Part shown: positions 41,995 to 52,935 of the stretch, in pieces
How positions within the stretch are numbered: position 1 is the stretch's first letter
How the letters are laid out: each line of letters begins with the position of its first letter
Source of the DNA: Odontocerum albicorne
Lineage: Eukaryota > Arthropoda > Insecta > Trichoptera > Odontoceridae
Direction of reading: 5' to 3'
Length of the DNA stretch: 64,000 nucleotides
NCBI GenBank assembly: GCA_949825065.1
Contig: OX463849.1
Location: 6,634,001 to 6,698,000, forward strand
Program-made: the position numbers and the translations under genes
Notes under the pieces: model-generated
Databases searched by the model: none
What the model was told of the DNA's origin: nothing
What the model saw: only the letters and a program-made list of their open reading frames with translations

Positions 41995-42132
41995 ATGAGA
42001 CCCCTATTTCAACAAAAACCACCCGTTCCGTTGGGTAAACACGTTTATATGACCAGTGACGGCGTGCAATCAAAATACTCACAAGACGAAATAAATTCTA
42101 ACGTTATTAAAATAATGAAATTCAGCATTTGA
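41995..42132 (+). other. Candidate short coding exon, unidentified
   Basis: From ATG at 41995, directly after a pyrimidine-rich stretch ending in AG (CTCCTTCTTCTTCAACTTAAAG), 45 codons read MRPLFQQKPPVPLGKHVYMT, then a SDGVQSKYSQDE block and NVIKIMKFSI to TGA. Base composition and codon use are less AT-driven than the flanks. The pyrimidine tract plus AG could be a splice acceptor, in which case the frame continues from an upstream exon. I recognise no family. It could also be chance. Confidence 0.25.
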
Positions 42133-42335
42133 AACTTTTCGCAGAACTCAATGACAAAGATGAGGGTATTTTTCATGGTCTATTTTGATATATTGCCATG
42201 GCAACATGTTAAAATGATTTGGTATTGTATATAAATTGGAACATTAAGTAATTAATTAATTAAGGATTAACAACTGATATTTATTTACCACAATTTTAAC
42301 ATTGAGGATGAAAAATAAAGATATATATTTATTAA

Positions 42336-42965
42336 CCTTTCCTTCCCTGTGTTGGGTATCTTCTACACGTTGCTTCTAATAACCATCAATATCTCTATAA
42401 ATATAATAAATACAAGGTTAAGATTTTAGGTATTCCTCCATAATATATTTACGCATTGATTTAAAAAATAATATTAATAATAATCAGAATTTATCGACTA
42501 CATCGTAAGTATTTCGTGAATATCGGAAACAAATTCGCATTTAAACGCTGTGAGTGCCTCGATCTTGGGTCTTGACGATAGGTGAAGAGTATGCGGGAAG
42601 CGCGACACTATATTCGCATCTCACTCTTGCATACTCCACTGAATTGCGAGGAGCTGAATTGTCTCAACGTCGCAAGCATAAGCGTAAGCGCCGGGGTATG
42701 CGACTGACGTGCCGCGCCACAGTAGCTTCTAGGCTTGCAAATAGGTTAGACGTACGCCCGTTCCGTGAGCGTTGCCAGATGGTTTTTTTAATGTTTTCAG
42801 CAAATAAATCTCAATTTTTATAATTTTTAACTTCAATTATAATTAATTAAGGGGATTATCTATGAATGTTCTTATTTTTCCGATTTAAAATCGCTAATTT
42901 TTGATCGCGTACTCACTACCCAACACCGGAGCACGCGTTTCAATTTTAACACCGTAAGGGAAGAG
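42336..42965 (+). mobile_element. TTAA MITE (piggyBac-like), copy C, divergent
   Basis: TTAA at 42332-42335 and 42966-42969. Left end CCTTTCCTTCCCTGTGTTGG. The right end is CACCGTAAGGGAAGAG instead of the TAGTACAGGAAGGGAAAGG form. The interior has a different GC-rich core (CTCAACGTCGCAAGCATAAG). The 89-codon frame at 42554 is internal MITE sequence, not a gene. Confidence 0.78.
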
Positions 42966-42969
42966 TTAA

Positions 42970-43595
42970 CTGGACACGCAGATCAATTTTGACACTATTT
43001 TTTGAAGAATTACTAACTTACCAATAATATACCTCTGAATGTGGTAGATAATTTGTAGAGAGGAAATGTTTATTAAACGAACTTAATTATTAGAAGTTAG
43101 GATTAAAAAATATCGGGTGATAAAAAATAACTCAACATAAAACGAGCCGCCACTGAACACGCTGTCACCTCAATGCTAAACCTTTCCCTTAATTTAACGT
43201 TTTTAAGTTTTTATAATTGGCGAGAGGGCACATAAACTTTAGTTTACTTACTGCAGCTTGATCAACCATAAAACAGAGTAAAAAAACTTTATATTTATTT
43301 CATTATAATCACCAAACAGATATTTTTTAATGTTTTGAGTTCAGTGTTCAAGATATTAAAGAAATCTATGTGTCTTAACTGATTGATTTATTTTGATTCG
43401 GAAATTTTATTAAAAAAAGACATCAAGCACTTTTGACATAATAAAGTCGTTACGGTTAAACATTGCACCAAATACTTAACATGCCAATATGTCATTTAAT
43501 TGTCACTGTCTTTTCGAAAGGAGGTACGTGACGCAATGTATTTGTTTATTGAAAAGCTAAATAACACTTAAGTATCCTTTAATATTGTATTAAAA
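42970..43595. other. AT-rich stretch, nothing recognised
   Basis: CTAAACCTTTCCCTTAATTTAA at about 43181 resembles a TTAA MITE terminus, but no partner end was found. Confidence 0.35.
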
Positions 43596-43599
43596 TCTG

Positions 43600-44610
43600 T
43601 TAAAATCTATAAAAATGAAACGTGGACATGGAAAAGACAGGACTATGCAAAATAAATATTGTAGAAATACTTGCGCGTAGAAAAATACATGAGTTGATAA
43701 CGTATCACAGAAAACGGAAGGAAATTATAAGGGATGAATGGGAACTTTTGGCTTACGTATTGAGTTAGATACAAAGAGCACTGTACGATGATTTGAGCGT
43801 GTAGAATGAATGAAGAAAGTCTAACAAAACCAATATAAAGTACATCTGTGAGTGGAAGGCGTGTGAGAGAAAGACCAAGAAAAACATGTTTGGATCAAGT
43901 GAATAATATTTTGAAAGAAAGGAATGGAAAAAATAGTGAAATCGTAAGTAATATATATGGAGTATGAAAGTAAAGGGTCTTTCAAATTGAGCGATTTTTT
44001 TTAATTCTTGGATAATACACAGATGGCGTCTCAAACTTGCCTGGGTCTTGTGACATTTGAGAAGTGTAATGTATGACATTTATACAAAAAGAGGCGTATA
44101 CAATACAACAACGCTTTCAAATTGAGAATAATTTTTGGTATTGTAATCTCCGGAAACGGTGATGTTGATTGGCCACCAAGGTCATGTGATCTGACACTGT
44201 TTTCTCTGGGGTTACGTGAAAAACCTGGTCTATGAAAATGACCCCCAATCAATTCCTGAGCTGAAGGACGAAATTATTCGCGTTATTGGTGAGTTAGAAC
44301 CGCAATTATGCCAAAATGTCATCGTAAATTTTGTCAAAAGAGTGGACATCTGTCTGCAAGAGTTGGACATTTGGCGGATATGGTTTTTTGCGTTTAAATG
44401 TCATACATTATACTTTAATGACCTATAACAAAAAAAAATTGAAATCAAAGCAAATTGTGTTTTATTCAAAAATTAAAAATAAAGGAATTAAAAACACCAC
44501 TAAATTTGAAAGACCCTTTAGAAGTAGTGATTGTTGCTTATCGATACTGCCAAGTCTGGCACTTTATCCTCTTTGCCTATCCCGACAGGGAAATGGTGTA
44601 TTGGTAAGTA
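43600..44610 (+). pseudogene. LINE-alpha relic split by a DD41D mini-element
   Basis: The left part (43600-43970) shows GAAACGTGGACATGGAAAAG (ETWTWK), GTGTGAGAGAAAGACCAAGA (RVRERPRK) and TGGATCAAGTGAATAATATT. The right part (44521-44610) ends CTATCCCGACAGGGAAATGG then TGTATTGGTAAGTATGTATT, as other copies do. Joining the two parts restores the order seen in uninterrupted copies. Confidence 0.65.
43973..44518 (+). mobile_element. Non-autonomous DD41D-type element, copy 2
   Basis: TA at 43971-43972 and 44519-44520. Ends AAGGGTCTTTCAAATTGAGC and, inverted, AAGGGTCTTTCAAATTTAGT. 546 bp. It encodes the same remnant as copy 1 (GYVKNLVYENDPQSIPELKD then EPQLCQNVIVNFVKRVDIC). It lacks the same internal region, so the deletion predates the spread of both copies. 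Confidence 0.88.
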
Positions 44611-44619
44611 TGTATTTAT

Positions 44620-45490
44620 AACAAATGTATGTTATTATTTAAAAAAAAACAATTTTGTCAAAATAAAAATAACCAACCTTCCTGAATTAAACATCTAAAT
44701 TTAAATATTTTTTAACCAAGCATGGAATTAGCCATGTTTTATTTACATATATTTGAAATTGCTGTAAATAAGAAGCATTTAAAGAATTCATGATGCTGAA
44801 ACTCAGGGCTAAACTATTAAAGCTAAACTTAGCTTTTTTCTTTTGTAGTTTTTCGCAAATTGTCTCTGTTAAATTATTTTCCGATCACTATCTCTCTCAG
44901 AGAATTTTATTTCATTTTTACTATCCCAAATGGAACACTTACAATAAAAAAAGTTTCAATATATATTCGAAATGGAGAGAAAAAGTATTTAACAGTTGCA
45001 ATAACCCAACATTTTGTAGATATACTCGTACATAACCACTTGGCAGGGCAATTCACCTTTTCACTAGGCATAACCAGTGACAATGTGGTCTTCTTCCTAA
45101 ATATCATTGTATTAACAATAACAAGTCCCTTTATCACATATTTATATATTTACATTCTGCCTTTATTGTCTTCCCAGGTAATCAAATACATTCCCATGTT
45201 ATCAAATACATAATACTAACCGCATCATAATCTTAACAATAATATTAACATATTGTCCAACAACTCATTCCACGTTCAACATTATAGGCACGTTTATAGG
45301 CAACATTCTAGGTATGTTTATAGGCAACATTCTAGGTATATTTTTTTTACATTTTAGGCAAGATATATAAAAAAACCACCATTATCCCTCAGGAATGCAT
45401 TTTGAGTTCTAAATGCTAGGAATTAAATAGAACTCGTACCAAATGATGTATGACCAGAAGGGTTGAAATCAGATTTAGTAGTCGCCTTAC
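44620..45490. other. AT-rich stretch with an unconvincing 117-codon frame
   Basis: The plus frame 44860-45213 is hydrophobic (runs of Ile, Leu, Phe) and overlaps an open minus frame 44907-45137. No motif on either strand. A 24-bp duplication, GTTTATAGGCAACATTCTAG, occurs at about 45292 and 45315. Confidence 0.35.
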
Positions 45491-45496
45491 CGTTAA

Positions 45497-46088
45497 CCTT
45501 TCGCTCCCTGTGCTAAAAAAATCCGCGCGTTCGGTGCTGTGTATTCAATACACATGTATTCAATACAATGAGCGATTTAAAATAAGAATATTCATAGCCA
45601 ATCGCTTAAATTTGAAGTCAAAAGTGATAATAATTGAAATTTCATTGCTGAAAACGTGAAAGAAAATCGGCTGACGGTCACAAAACGGGCGAAAAGACCA
45701 CCTCAAATGGATGCCCGAGAGCTACTGAAGCGAGAGAAGCGAGCAAACTGAGATTCTATTTCTTGCGTTCCCATATACCAAAGTAGAGTGAGAGTGAGAC
45801 GTGAATAGCGTCGCTTTCTCACCCAAAGGGTTTTTTTTAGAATGAATATACCTACGTCACACACTGGCACACGTTTGATTGTATTGGTGAGTATATTCCC
45901 GAATTTCATAAAATATCTCTGATGTGGCCGATAAGTGCTAATTATTATTAGTATTATTTTTTCATTCAATGTGTAAATGTATTACGGAGGAGCACCTAAA
46001 ATCTGAACCCAGTAATTATTATGTTTATAGAGATATTAAAGTTTTTAGAAGCAATGTGTTCTAGTTACACATCACAGGGAAGGAAGGG
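45497..46088 (-). mobile_element. TTAA MITE (piggyBac-like), copy D
   Basis: TTAA at 45493-45496 and 46089-46092. Ends CCTTTCGCTCCCTGTGCTAA and, inverted, CCCTTCCTTCCCTGTGATGT. 592 bp, in the same orientation as copy A. It keeps the segment ACCTACGTCACACACTGGCA that copy A has lost to a rearrangement. Confidence 0.87.
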
Positions 46089-46092
46089 TTAA

Positions 46093-47029
46093 ATCAGCAA
46101 AAGACTCTGTTCTGATTTGCAGGTATTTAGAACTTTCAATTTTGGATTAGCTGGATTCAAACAATTTCTGTTAAGAATAATAAACAATGATATTACACTT
46201 TCATTGAAAATAGGTAAACCTGGAGGGACGATTGGTAATATATATTTAAACAATCGAATGTATGAAACATAGGCCTTAAATGTCAACCAGACTTGATCCA
46301 TTTTCAAAAACAACGGAAATAAAACCAGCAAACTCTGGTGCCTGACTTGAACACGGAAGTCGTAATTATGTATTATAACCAATGAAGAAAAAACTTGGTA
46401 TACGTGTTGGTTTCATTTTAAATCAACTACTGCATATGTTAAAATGATTCGTTGCATTATTGCTTTACAGGTTATGCATTTCCTTGCATACAGTAATGAT
46501 AAGGTTATTTGTTTTTTGCTTGAAAGTTTTGTAGAATTACTTTGCGAATAAAAGCTTCACTGTTTGAGGTTTACTTAAAGGAAATAGTTAAATCTGCATA
46601 TTGTGGTAAAACCTTTGAATAAACTAACGTTATATAATGTAAGCCTTTTGACAGACGTGGATTACTGAGATTGGCAACAAATCGAACTCAAAGAGTATGA
46701 ACTGCCTTAAGCGGAATGAAACAAAAAGACCAGTTTATTTCGCTCACTCATTCACAATGACTGTTTCTTACGAAATTCAAATAAAATTTCTTTGATTTAT
46801 AGAAAATGTCAAAAGGTTTTTTAACGTAACGACTTTTGAGATATATTTCATCTTAAAAGCACGTTTTGTAGATTGGTCAATACATTTAATATTAAATAGA
46901 AGTTTTTTTTTTCTTTTTGATGTACGACAAACGGTATACGAGTACATGTCTTATAATGCACATGTGATATATACAAACACACTAATGGAGTGATAACTCC
47001 ATTTCACTGTTAGTGTAGGCAAAAAATAT
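46093..47029. other. AT-rich stretch, nothing recognised
   Basis: A 97-codon minus frame (46089-46382) overlaps the MITE end and shows no domain. Confidence 0.35.
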
Positions 47030-47233
47030 GACGACCTCTTAAGGTCTCTTCGGTAAGACTTCTGTCTTCTTAATCGAGGTTATGAGTTCGATTACCGTTT
47101 TTATCCATTTTTTAAAATAGTTTTCCTGTATTGTTTTCACTGAGGTCTCTTAAATATATTTTTAATTGCTTAGAAGAGATTGCCAAATGATACAAACCAG
47201 CCAGTTTATTATTGTTAACTACGAAAGTGTAAG
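47030..47233 (+). mobile_element. tRNA-derived SINE, decayed
   Basis: GACGACCTCTTAAGGTCTCT stands for the head and box A, and GGTTATGAGTTCGATTACCG for box B. The shared tail TTAGAAGAGATTGCCAAATG, CCAGCCAGTTTATTATTG and CTACGAAAGTGTAAG is recognisable. Confidence 0.6.
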
Positions 47234-47407
47234 TGCTATACAAAGGAGAGGAAATCATTTTTAATCACTGCACACCGTACCCACTTCGTAATGAAGCTCC
47301 ATCGGTTTGCCCTTATTAAAACATAACTCACTTGGTCCAATCATAATTTTTCCCTACCATTTGTAACATTTCAGTCACGTTGTTAATATATTTGTCGGCC
47401 TTTTATT

Positions 47408-48640
47408 TATTAGTTGTACACTCAGCCTATTAGATGAGTTAATTAGTTCACATTCATCCTTTATCTTTTTATACTATTTTTATTAGTTGTACACCCTGCC
47501 TATTAGATGAATTACTTAATTCACATTCATCCTTTATTTTTTCATACTATTTTTATTAGTTGTACACCCTGCCTATAAGATGAGTTACTTAATTCAAATT
47601 TATCTTTTTATACAATACTATTTTTATTAGTTGTACACCCTGCCTATTAGATGAATTACTTAATTCACATTCATCCTTTATTTTTTCATACTATTTTTAT
47701 TAGTAGTACACCCTGCCTATTAGATGAGTTACTTAATTCAAATTTATCTTTTTATACTATTTTTATTAGTTGTACACCCTGCCTATTAGATGAGTTACTT
47801 AATTCAGATTCATCCTTTATCTTTTTATACTACTTTTATTAGTTGTACACCCTGCCTATTAGATGAGTTACTTAATTCACATTCATCCTTTATCTTTTTA
47901 AACTATTTTTATTAGTTGTACACCCTGCCTCTTAGATTAATTACTTAATTCACATTCATCCTTTATCTTTTTATACTATTTTTATTAGTTGTACACCCTG
48001 CCTAATAGATGAGTTACTTAATTCAAATTTATCCTTTATCTTTTTATACTATTTTTATTAGTTGTACACCCCGCCTATTAGATGAGTTACTTAATTCACA
48101 TTCATCCTTTATCTTTTTATACTATTTTTATTAGTTGTACACTCTGCCTACTATATTAGATGAGTTACTTAATTCACATTCATCCTTTATCTTTTTATAC
48201 TATTTTTATTAGTTGTACACCCCGCCTATTAGATGAGTTACTTAATTCACATTCATCCTTTATCTTTTTATACTATTTTTATTAGTTGTACACTCTGCCT
48301 ATTAGATGAGTTACTTAATTCACATTCATCCTTTATCTTTTTATACTATTTTTATTAGTTGTACACCCCGCCTATTAGATGAGTTACTTAATTCACATTC
48401 ATCCTTTATCTTTTTATACTATGTTTATTAGTTGTATACCCTGCCTATTAGATGAGTTACTTAATTCACATTCATCTTTTTTACTATTTTTATTAGTTGT
48501 GCACCCTGCCTTATTAGATGAGTTACTTAATTCACATTCATCTTTTATCTTTTTATACTAGTTGTATTAGTTGTACACCCTGCCTATTAGATGAGTTACT
48601 TAATTCACATTCATCCATTATCTTTTAATACTATTTTTTT
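47408..48640 (+). repeat. 73-bp tandem array, about 16 units
   Basis: The unit runs TTAGTTGTACACCCTGCCTA, TTAGATGAGTTACTTAATTC, ACATTCATCCTTTATCTTTT, TATACTATTTTTA. Units are very similar, with a few indels (a short unit near 47590; CTACTATATTAG near 48150). Units at 48061, 48205 and 48365 share the variant CACCCCGCC, alternating with CACTCTGCC at 48130 and 48280, a hint of a two-unit higher-order pattern. Confidence 0.95.
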
Positions 48641-48849
48641 GACATACATCTTTATCCCACTAAATATTAAATGAAGTAAATTATATAATGGCAGCCTTTA
48701 TATCCTTTTATAAATGTATTTACCAATTAAAAAAATGTAGAAGCAAACAACTCAAGGGCGTTATATTGTAAAATGCATTTTTCCCAATAATTAACAATTA
48801 TATTAAAATTTATTCATAACAATCTATGATGTTTCTTTGAAAAAAGACA

Positions 48850-49025
48850 TTATAAATGGAAGGATTTTTTATGTAAGATGAATGAGGAACATGAATATAT
48901 TAATTATGATTACTAAGCGAGCTTACCATTCAGAAGTACAGGGAGTGTGTGGAAGATACAGACTGAGGAAAATGTGTCTGGATCAAATGTTCCAGATTTT
49001 GAAAGAAGGTGAGCAGTAAAAATAA
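48850..49025 (+). pseudogene. LINE-alpha relic
   Basis: GGGAGTGTGTGGAAGATACA, GTCTGGATCAAATGTTCCAG and TTGAAAGAAGG correspond to the RVRERPRK-W-LDQV--ILKE region. Confidence 0.5.
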
Positions 49026-49030
49026 TGGAA

Positions 49031-49290
49031 TATTGGGCGTGACGAGCAACGTTCCCTCTAAGGTGTGAGCGTGTGCGGCCGCATACCTATTAAAAATTGT
49101 CCACACACATGTTTCCATCTTCCACACACATCTCAAACAAAGGAACTTGTAACCATATTTTGTTTTGCGCAATTATATATTTTATTTGATATTTTATGAT
49201 GAGTTCTAAGGTTACTTTCTTTGAGATGTGTGCGGAACATGGAAACACCATATAGAGTCCACGCAGCGTAAGGAAATAATCTCCTGGACT
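49031..49290. mobile_element. hAT-like fold-back element
   Basis: The left end region AACGTTCCCTCTAAGGTGTG with GTGTGCGGCCGCATACC resembles hAT termini. The arms GTTTCCATCTTCCACACACA (about 49110) and, inverted, GTTTCCATGTTCCGCACACA (about 49228-49247) continue through TCTCAAA-AAAG. They form a stem of about 36 bp around a 67-nt AT-rich loop. Outer ends are only weakly inverted. Confidence 0.45.
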
Positions 49291-49611
49291 CCAACAGGAA
49301 GGAACATTATCGGGTAAGGAAATATATTTTTTATATATAACCTACATATTTGAAAAATGTAATTTATGATTTCGTGGTACATTATGATGACTACTTAGTT
49401 TTATCTATGCATGAATATGCATATTTGTGCACTTCCCTCTTTTTTCTTGCATCGTTGATGGACCGCACACACAATGAAAAAAATAAGGGGAACGTTGGTG
49501 ACGTGGTGTATGAATACGGAAGTAATGTGCTAGCAAAGAAAAATTTGGTGATACGTTCTCCCTACGTCTCCCCCACCCCCACTTGGGGTGTGATGATATG
49601 CAAGTTTAAAT

Positions 49612-49803
49612 GTTAAAATGTACAAAGTATTCCGAATAAAATATACAAGGTATTCGAAATAAAATATACAAGTCATTCCGAATAAAATATACAAGGTATT
49701 CCGAATAAAATATACAAGGTATTCCAAATAAAATATGCAAGTCATTCCGAATAAAATATACAAGATATTCCGAATAAAATATACAAGGTATTCCGAATAC
49801 GTT
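49612..49803. repeat. 23-bp tandem array, about 8 units
   Basis: The unit is TACAAGGTATTCCGAATAAAATA, with a variant TACAAGTCATTCCG at every second or third copy. Minus-strand frames of 75-77 codons are read-through. Confidence 0.92.
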
Positions 49804-49809
49804 CATGCA

Positions 49810-50618
49810 ATTTGATGAAAAATGCAAAAACAATGTTTTAAGTCATTATTATCCAATATGAATGGTATTAATATGATTTTGAAATTAGATATTTGTGTGG
49901 AAAAACACTGTAGGTCAAAATAAGAAATGAGGTTTTGTGCACTGAGATAGAGAAGTATGGATATCGGTATTATTTGTCTACCCCGCAAGTCACGGTGAGA
50001 GGATGTATGTATGTATAAAATATATTTAAACTAATAAAAACTCTTCTACCAACAAGATCAAAGTAAAGGACACACTAAAAATTTCCTGTATGCTTCTTAT
50101 TAATAAAATCCACAATCTTAAGGAGTAAATTATTATAAATTTAATGAATGCATAAAAGTTCCTTGAAATTCAATTATAACTTCCACATGCTTAATTATCC
50201 TAAGCTTGTCGAATAAATATTCATGAAAGTGTTTCATTTGGCCCCGCTTTTTGCACTTTGGGCCTCGCCAAAGCATTACCTTCGGGTGAGACCAGCTAGC
50301 CGATACACCTTCCTTCAATATTATTATATAGGGTTGAACACGTTTGTACCATTCATAATAGTTTTTAATTTGTATAAATGTTTATGGCAGGCCTATTAAA
50401 TATACACCCTTATATATAACTTGCTTAATACTAAACGTTAGTCTTCTACTATGTTTGAAACTAGGTGCATTTGCTTCTATCGTTCCCTGTCCTAGGTCAT
50501 GGTGAATACGAATTTAAAGCGGATCATGTTAACTTCTTTATAAGTTAATCCTTTTTTATTTATTTTTTATTAAACAAAGTTAAATATTTTACAAACATTT
50601 GTCAAGGCTATACTTATA
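49810..50618. other. AT-rich stretch with LINE debris
   Basis: CTACCCCGCAAGTCACGGTG then AGGATGTATGTATGTATAAA (about 49978-50020) looks like a LINE-alpha 3' end. At 50133-50318 a minus 61-codon frame includes VMLWRGPKCKKRG, a GC-richer patch not recognised. Confidence 0.4.
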
Positions 50619-50620
50619 TA

Positions 50621-51907
50621 TTGGGTCCTTACATGTGAAATTGGCGTTTTGTTTGGGAGGAACATAAAGTTGATTTTTTTTTAATATAATATATTTATTT
50701 AATCAAAGTATGTACCATTGCTATCTATGCACTTTTGCAATCTCATAGGTAGTTCATCGATCCCTTTACTAAAAAAACCATTCGGACGGGAATCAATAAA
50801 ATCTTTGAAGTCGGTTTGGACTGCCCCATCGGAGTTGAATTTTTTCCCTTGCAAGAAGTTATCCAAATTTCGAAAAAAATAGTAATCTGTTGGGGCAAGG
50901 TCCGGAGAGTACGGTGGATGTCTTAGACATTCCAATTGAAGCTCTTCTAATTTGGTAGCCGTCTGTTGTGCAGTGTGTGGTCTAGCGTTATCATGAAGCA
51001 GCAGTGGCCTAGAGCGATTAACCAGCCTCGGTTGTTTAGCAGCTAGCTTTTCCATCATGGTTTGCAGTTGCTGACAATAGACATCTGCCGTAATCGTCTG
51101 GCCAGATTTAAGAAAGCTGTAGTGAACGACACCAGCACTAGTCCACCAAACGCTCACAAGTAACTTTTTTGGAGTCAATTTTCGCTTGGGGCATGGTTTG
51201 GCTGGTTCGGCAGGGTTCAGCCATTGCGATGAGCGCTTCCGATTATCATACAGGATCCACTTTTCATCACAGGTAATGATTCGATTCAAAATCCCTTCAT
51301 TATTGTGCCGGTTGAGTAATGCAACGCAGCAGTCAACGCGCGTTTGTTGATTTGCTTCACTCAATTCGTGAGGTACCCACCTTTCAAGCTTTTTCACCTT
51401 CCCAATTTGCTTCAAGTGGATTAAAACAGTTTTATCACTAACATCGCAGCCTGCAGCTAACTCGGACGTGGTTTGCGATGGACCCGCTTCCACAATAGCC
51501 TTCAATTCTTCATTATCAACTTTGGTCTCCGGCCGTCCACGGGGCTTGTTCTGCAGGTCGAAATTTCCAGAACGAAAACGTTGGAACCAAAAACGCACTG
51601 TATTTTCTTTTGCGGCACCGTCGCCATACACATCATTAATCCTTCGAGCCGTTTCTGCAGCACTGGTGCCACGGTGGAACTCGTACTCGTAAATAACGCG
51701 ATATTTCAAGTTTTCCATTTTGTAAACTGAGTGACGCAAAGAAAAAAAACAATTGAGGAAAAAACAAATGAATTATAATTTTCGAAACACAAATACTTGA
51801 GTAAATAGCTGTATAAATTTGAATTTGAAATTCCTAACCAAAGAGAAGATATTTGAGATCAAAGTTGCCAGTACGGCAAAACGCCGGTTTCGTATGTGGG
51901 GACCTAA
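50621..51907 (-). mobile_element. Complete mariner element, cecropia/Hsmar1-type
   Basis: 1287 bp, flanked by TA at 50619-50620 and 51908-51909. TIRs: TTGGGTCCTTACATGTGAAA (left) and, inverted, TTAGGTCCCCACATACGAAA (right), both continuing to GGCGTTTTG, with about 24 of 31 positions equal. The length and structure are those of an autonomous mariner, and one uninterrupted transposase gene fills it. Confidence 0.95.
50699..51718 (-). CDS. Mariner transposase, apparently intact
   Basis: 339 codons from ATG 51716-51718 (MENLKYRV), preferred over the in-frame ATG seven codons upstream because related proteins start here. Cut-and-paste DNA transposase acting at its own TIRs in the nucleus. The first helix-turn-helix is at residues about 8-50 (RGTSAAETARRINDVYG), the RGRPE linker at 60-64, and the second helix-turn-helix at about 72-108. 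The WVPHEL motif is at 114-119. The D,D34D catalytic triad is Asp151 (TCDEKWILYDNR), Asp243 (LHDNARPH) and Asp278 (YSPDLAPTDYYFF), with exactly 34 residues between the last two. It ends DSNGTYFD. It resembles the Hsmar1/SETMAR transposase of the cecropia subfamily, but keeps Asp where SETMAR has Asn. No frameshift or stop. Activity is plausible but untested. Confidence 0.95.
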   Translation of the reverse strand: MENLKYRVIYEYEFHRGTSAAETARRINDVYGDGAAKENTVRFWFQRFRSGNFDLQNKPRGRPETKVDNEELKAIVEAGPSQTTSELAAGCDVSDKTVLIHLKQIGKVKKLERWVPHELSEANQQTRVDCCVALLNRHNNEGILNRIITCDEKWILYDNRKRSSQWLNPAEPAKPCPKRKLTPKKLLVSVWWTSAGVVHYSFLKSGQTITADVYCQQLQTMMEKLAAKQPRLVNRSRPLLLHDNARPHTAQQTATKLEELQLECLRHPPYSPDLAPTDYYFFRNLDNFLQGKKFNSDGAVQTDFKDFIDSRPNGFFSKGIDELPMRLQKCIDSNGTYFD

Positions 51908-51909
51908 TA

Positions 51910-52355
51910 CAAATTTATTACTTAACTAATCTTAATTATATGTTATAATTTATGAACTTACTTAATCTTATTTTCCTACATATAATTTTATTTTATTTAT
52001 TCAATCTTAATATATGAGATCTTAGAAATAATTAACACCTACATACTACTTATAACTAGATAACAATTTTTACACTAATTATTTAGCAAAAACAAGTCCA
52101 CTCGTTCAGGCTACTTGTATTCCATCACATTCACTCAGACCTTGGCCGTCTTCATCTATTTTAAAATAGATTTATTTTTTTCTCGTTTCCCCATGTTCAT
52201 CAACGTTTCAAAAATTACGTTGTTCTTTCTAGTTACATACCCAAAGTATGTAAGGTCCTTTTACTGCATGTTATCGCCAGTCTTTAAATCACTTTAATTC
52301 AGGAATAAGTGCGACATCCATTCCATAGTATAAGAGCATTTGCCTCCAATACATC
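51910..52355. other. AT-rich stretch with LINE-like debris
   Basis: CCAAAGTATGTAAGGTCCTT and CCATTCCATAGTATAAGAGC resemble minus-strand LINE C-terminal phrases but are too decayed to assign. Confidence 0.3.
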
Positions 52356-52359
52356 TTAA

Positions 52360-52931
52360 CCCTTCCTGTCCGGTGATGTGTAATTAGTACACATTGTTTC
52401 TAAAAACATTAATATCTCTTTAAATATAATAAATACTGTATATATTAATAATAATTAGCACTTATCGGGCACATCATTTTTATATTTTGTGAAAATCGGG
52501 AATAAAATAATTAATACAATCAAACGTGTGCCAGTGTGTGACGTAGCATATTCCTTCTAAAAAACTGCCATGGATAAGAGAGCAACGCTATTCACATCTC
52601 ACTCTCACTCTACTTTGGTATATGGGAACGCAAAATTTTTTATAGAATCTCAGTTCGGTCGCTTCTCTCCTTTAATAGCCAGCCGGCTTTCGTTCGAGGT
52701 GGTCGCTCCGTCCATTCTGTGAACGTCGTCCGATGTTTTTTTTTTTCATGTTTTCTGCAATTAAATTTCAATTATTATAACTTTTGACTTCAAATTTAAT
52801 TAATTTAAGCGATTGGCAATGAATATTCTTATTTTATCGATTTTAAATCGCTCATTTTTACATATGTATTAATGTGTATTAAATATACATCACCGGAATG
52901 GGCGGTTTTTTTTAGTACAGAAAGGGAAAGG
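52360..52931 (+). mobile_element. TTAA MITE (piggyBac-like), copy E
   Basis: TTAA at 52356-52359 and 52932-52935. Ends CCCTTCCTGTCCGGTGATGT and, inverted, CCTTTCCCTTTCTGTACTA. The 572 bp include a deletion between AATACTGTATATATT and AATAATTAGCACTTATCG relative to copy B. Confidence 0.86.
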
Positions 52932-52935
52932 TTAA

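Noticed and set aside
42554..42823. 89-codon basic frame
   Set aside because: Lies within TTAA MITE copy C. The GC-rich core gives an open frame by composition.
44860..45213. 117-codon hydrophobic frame
   Set aside because: Overlaps an open minus frame, consists mostly of Ile/Leu/Phe/Thr codons expected from AT-rich DNA, and shows no motif.
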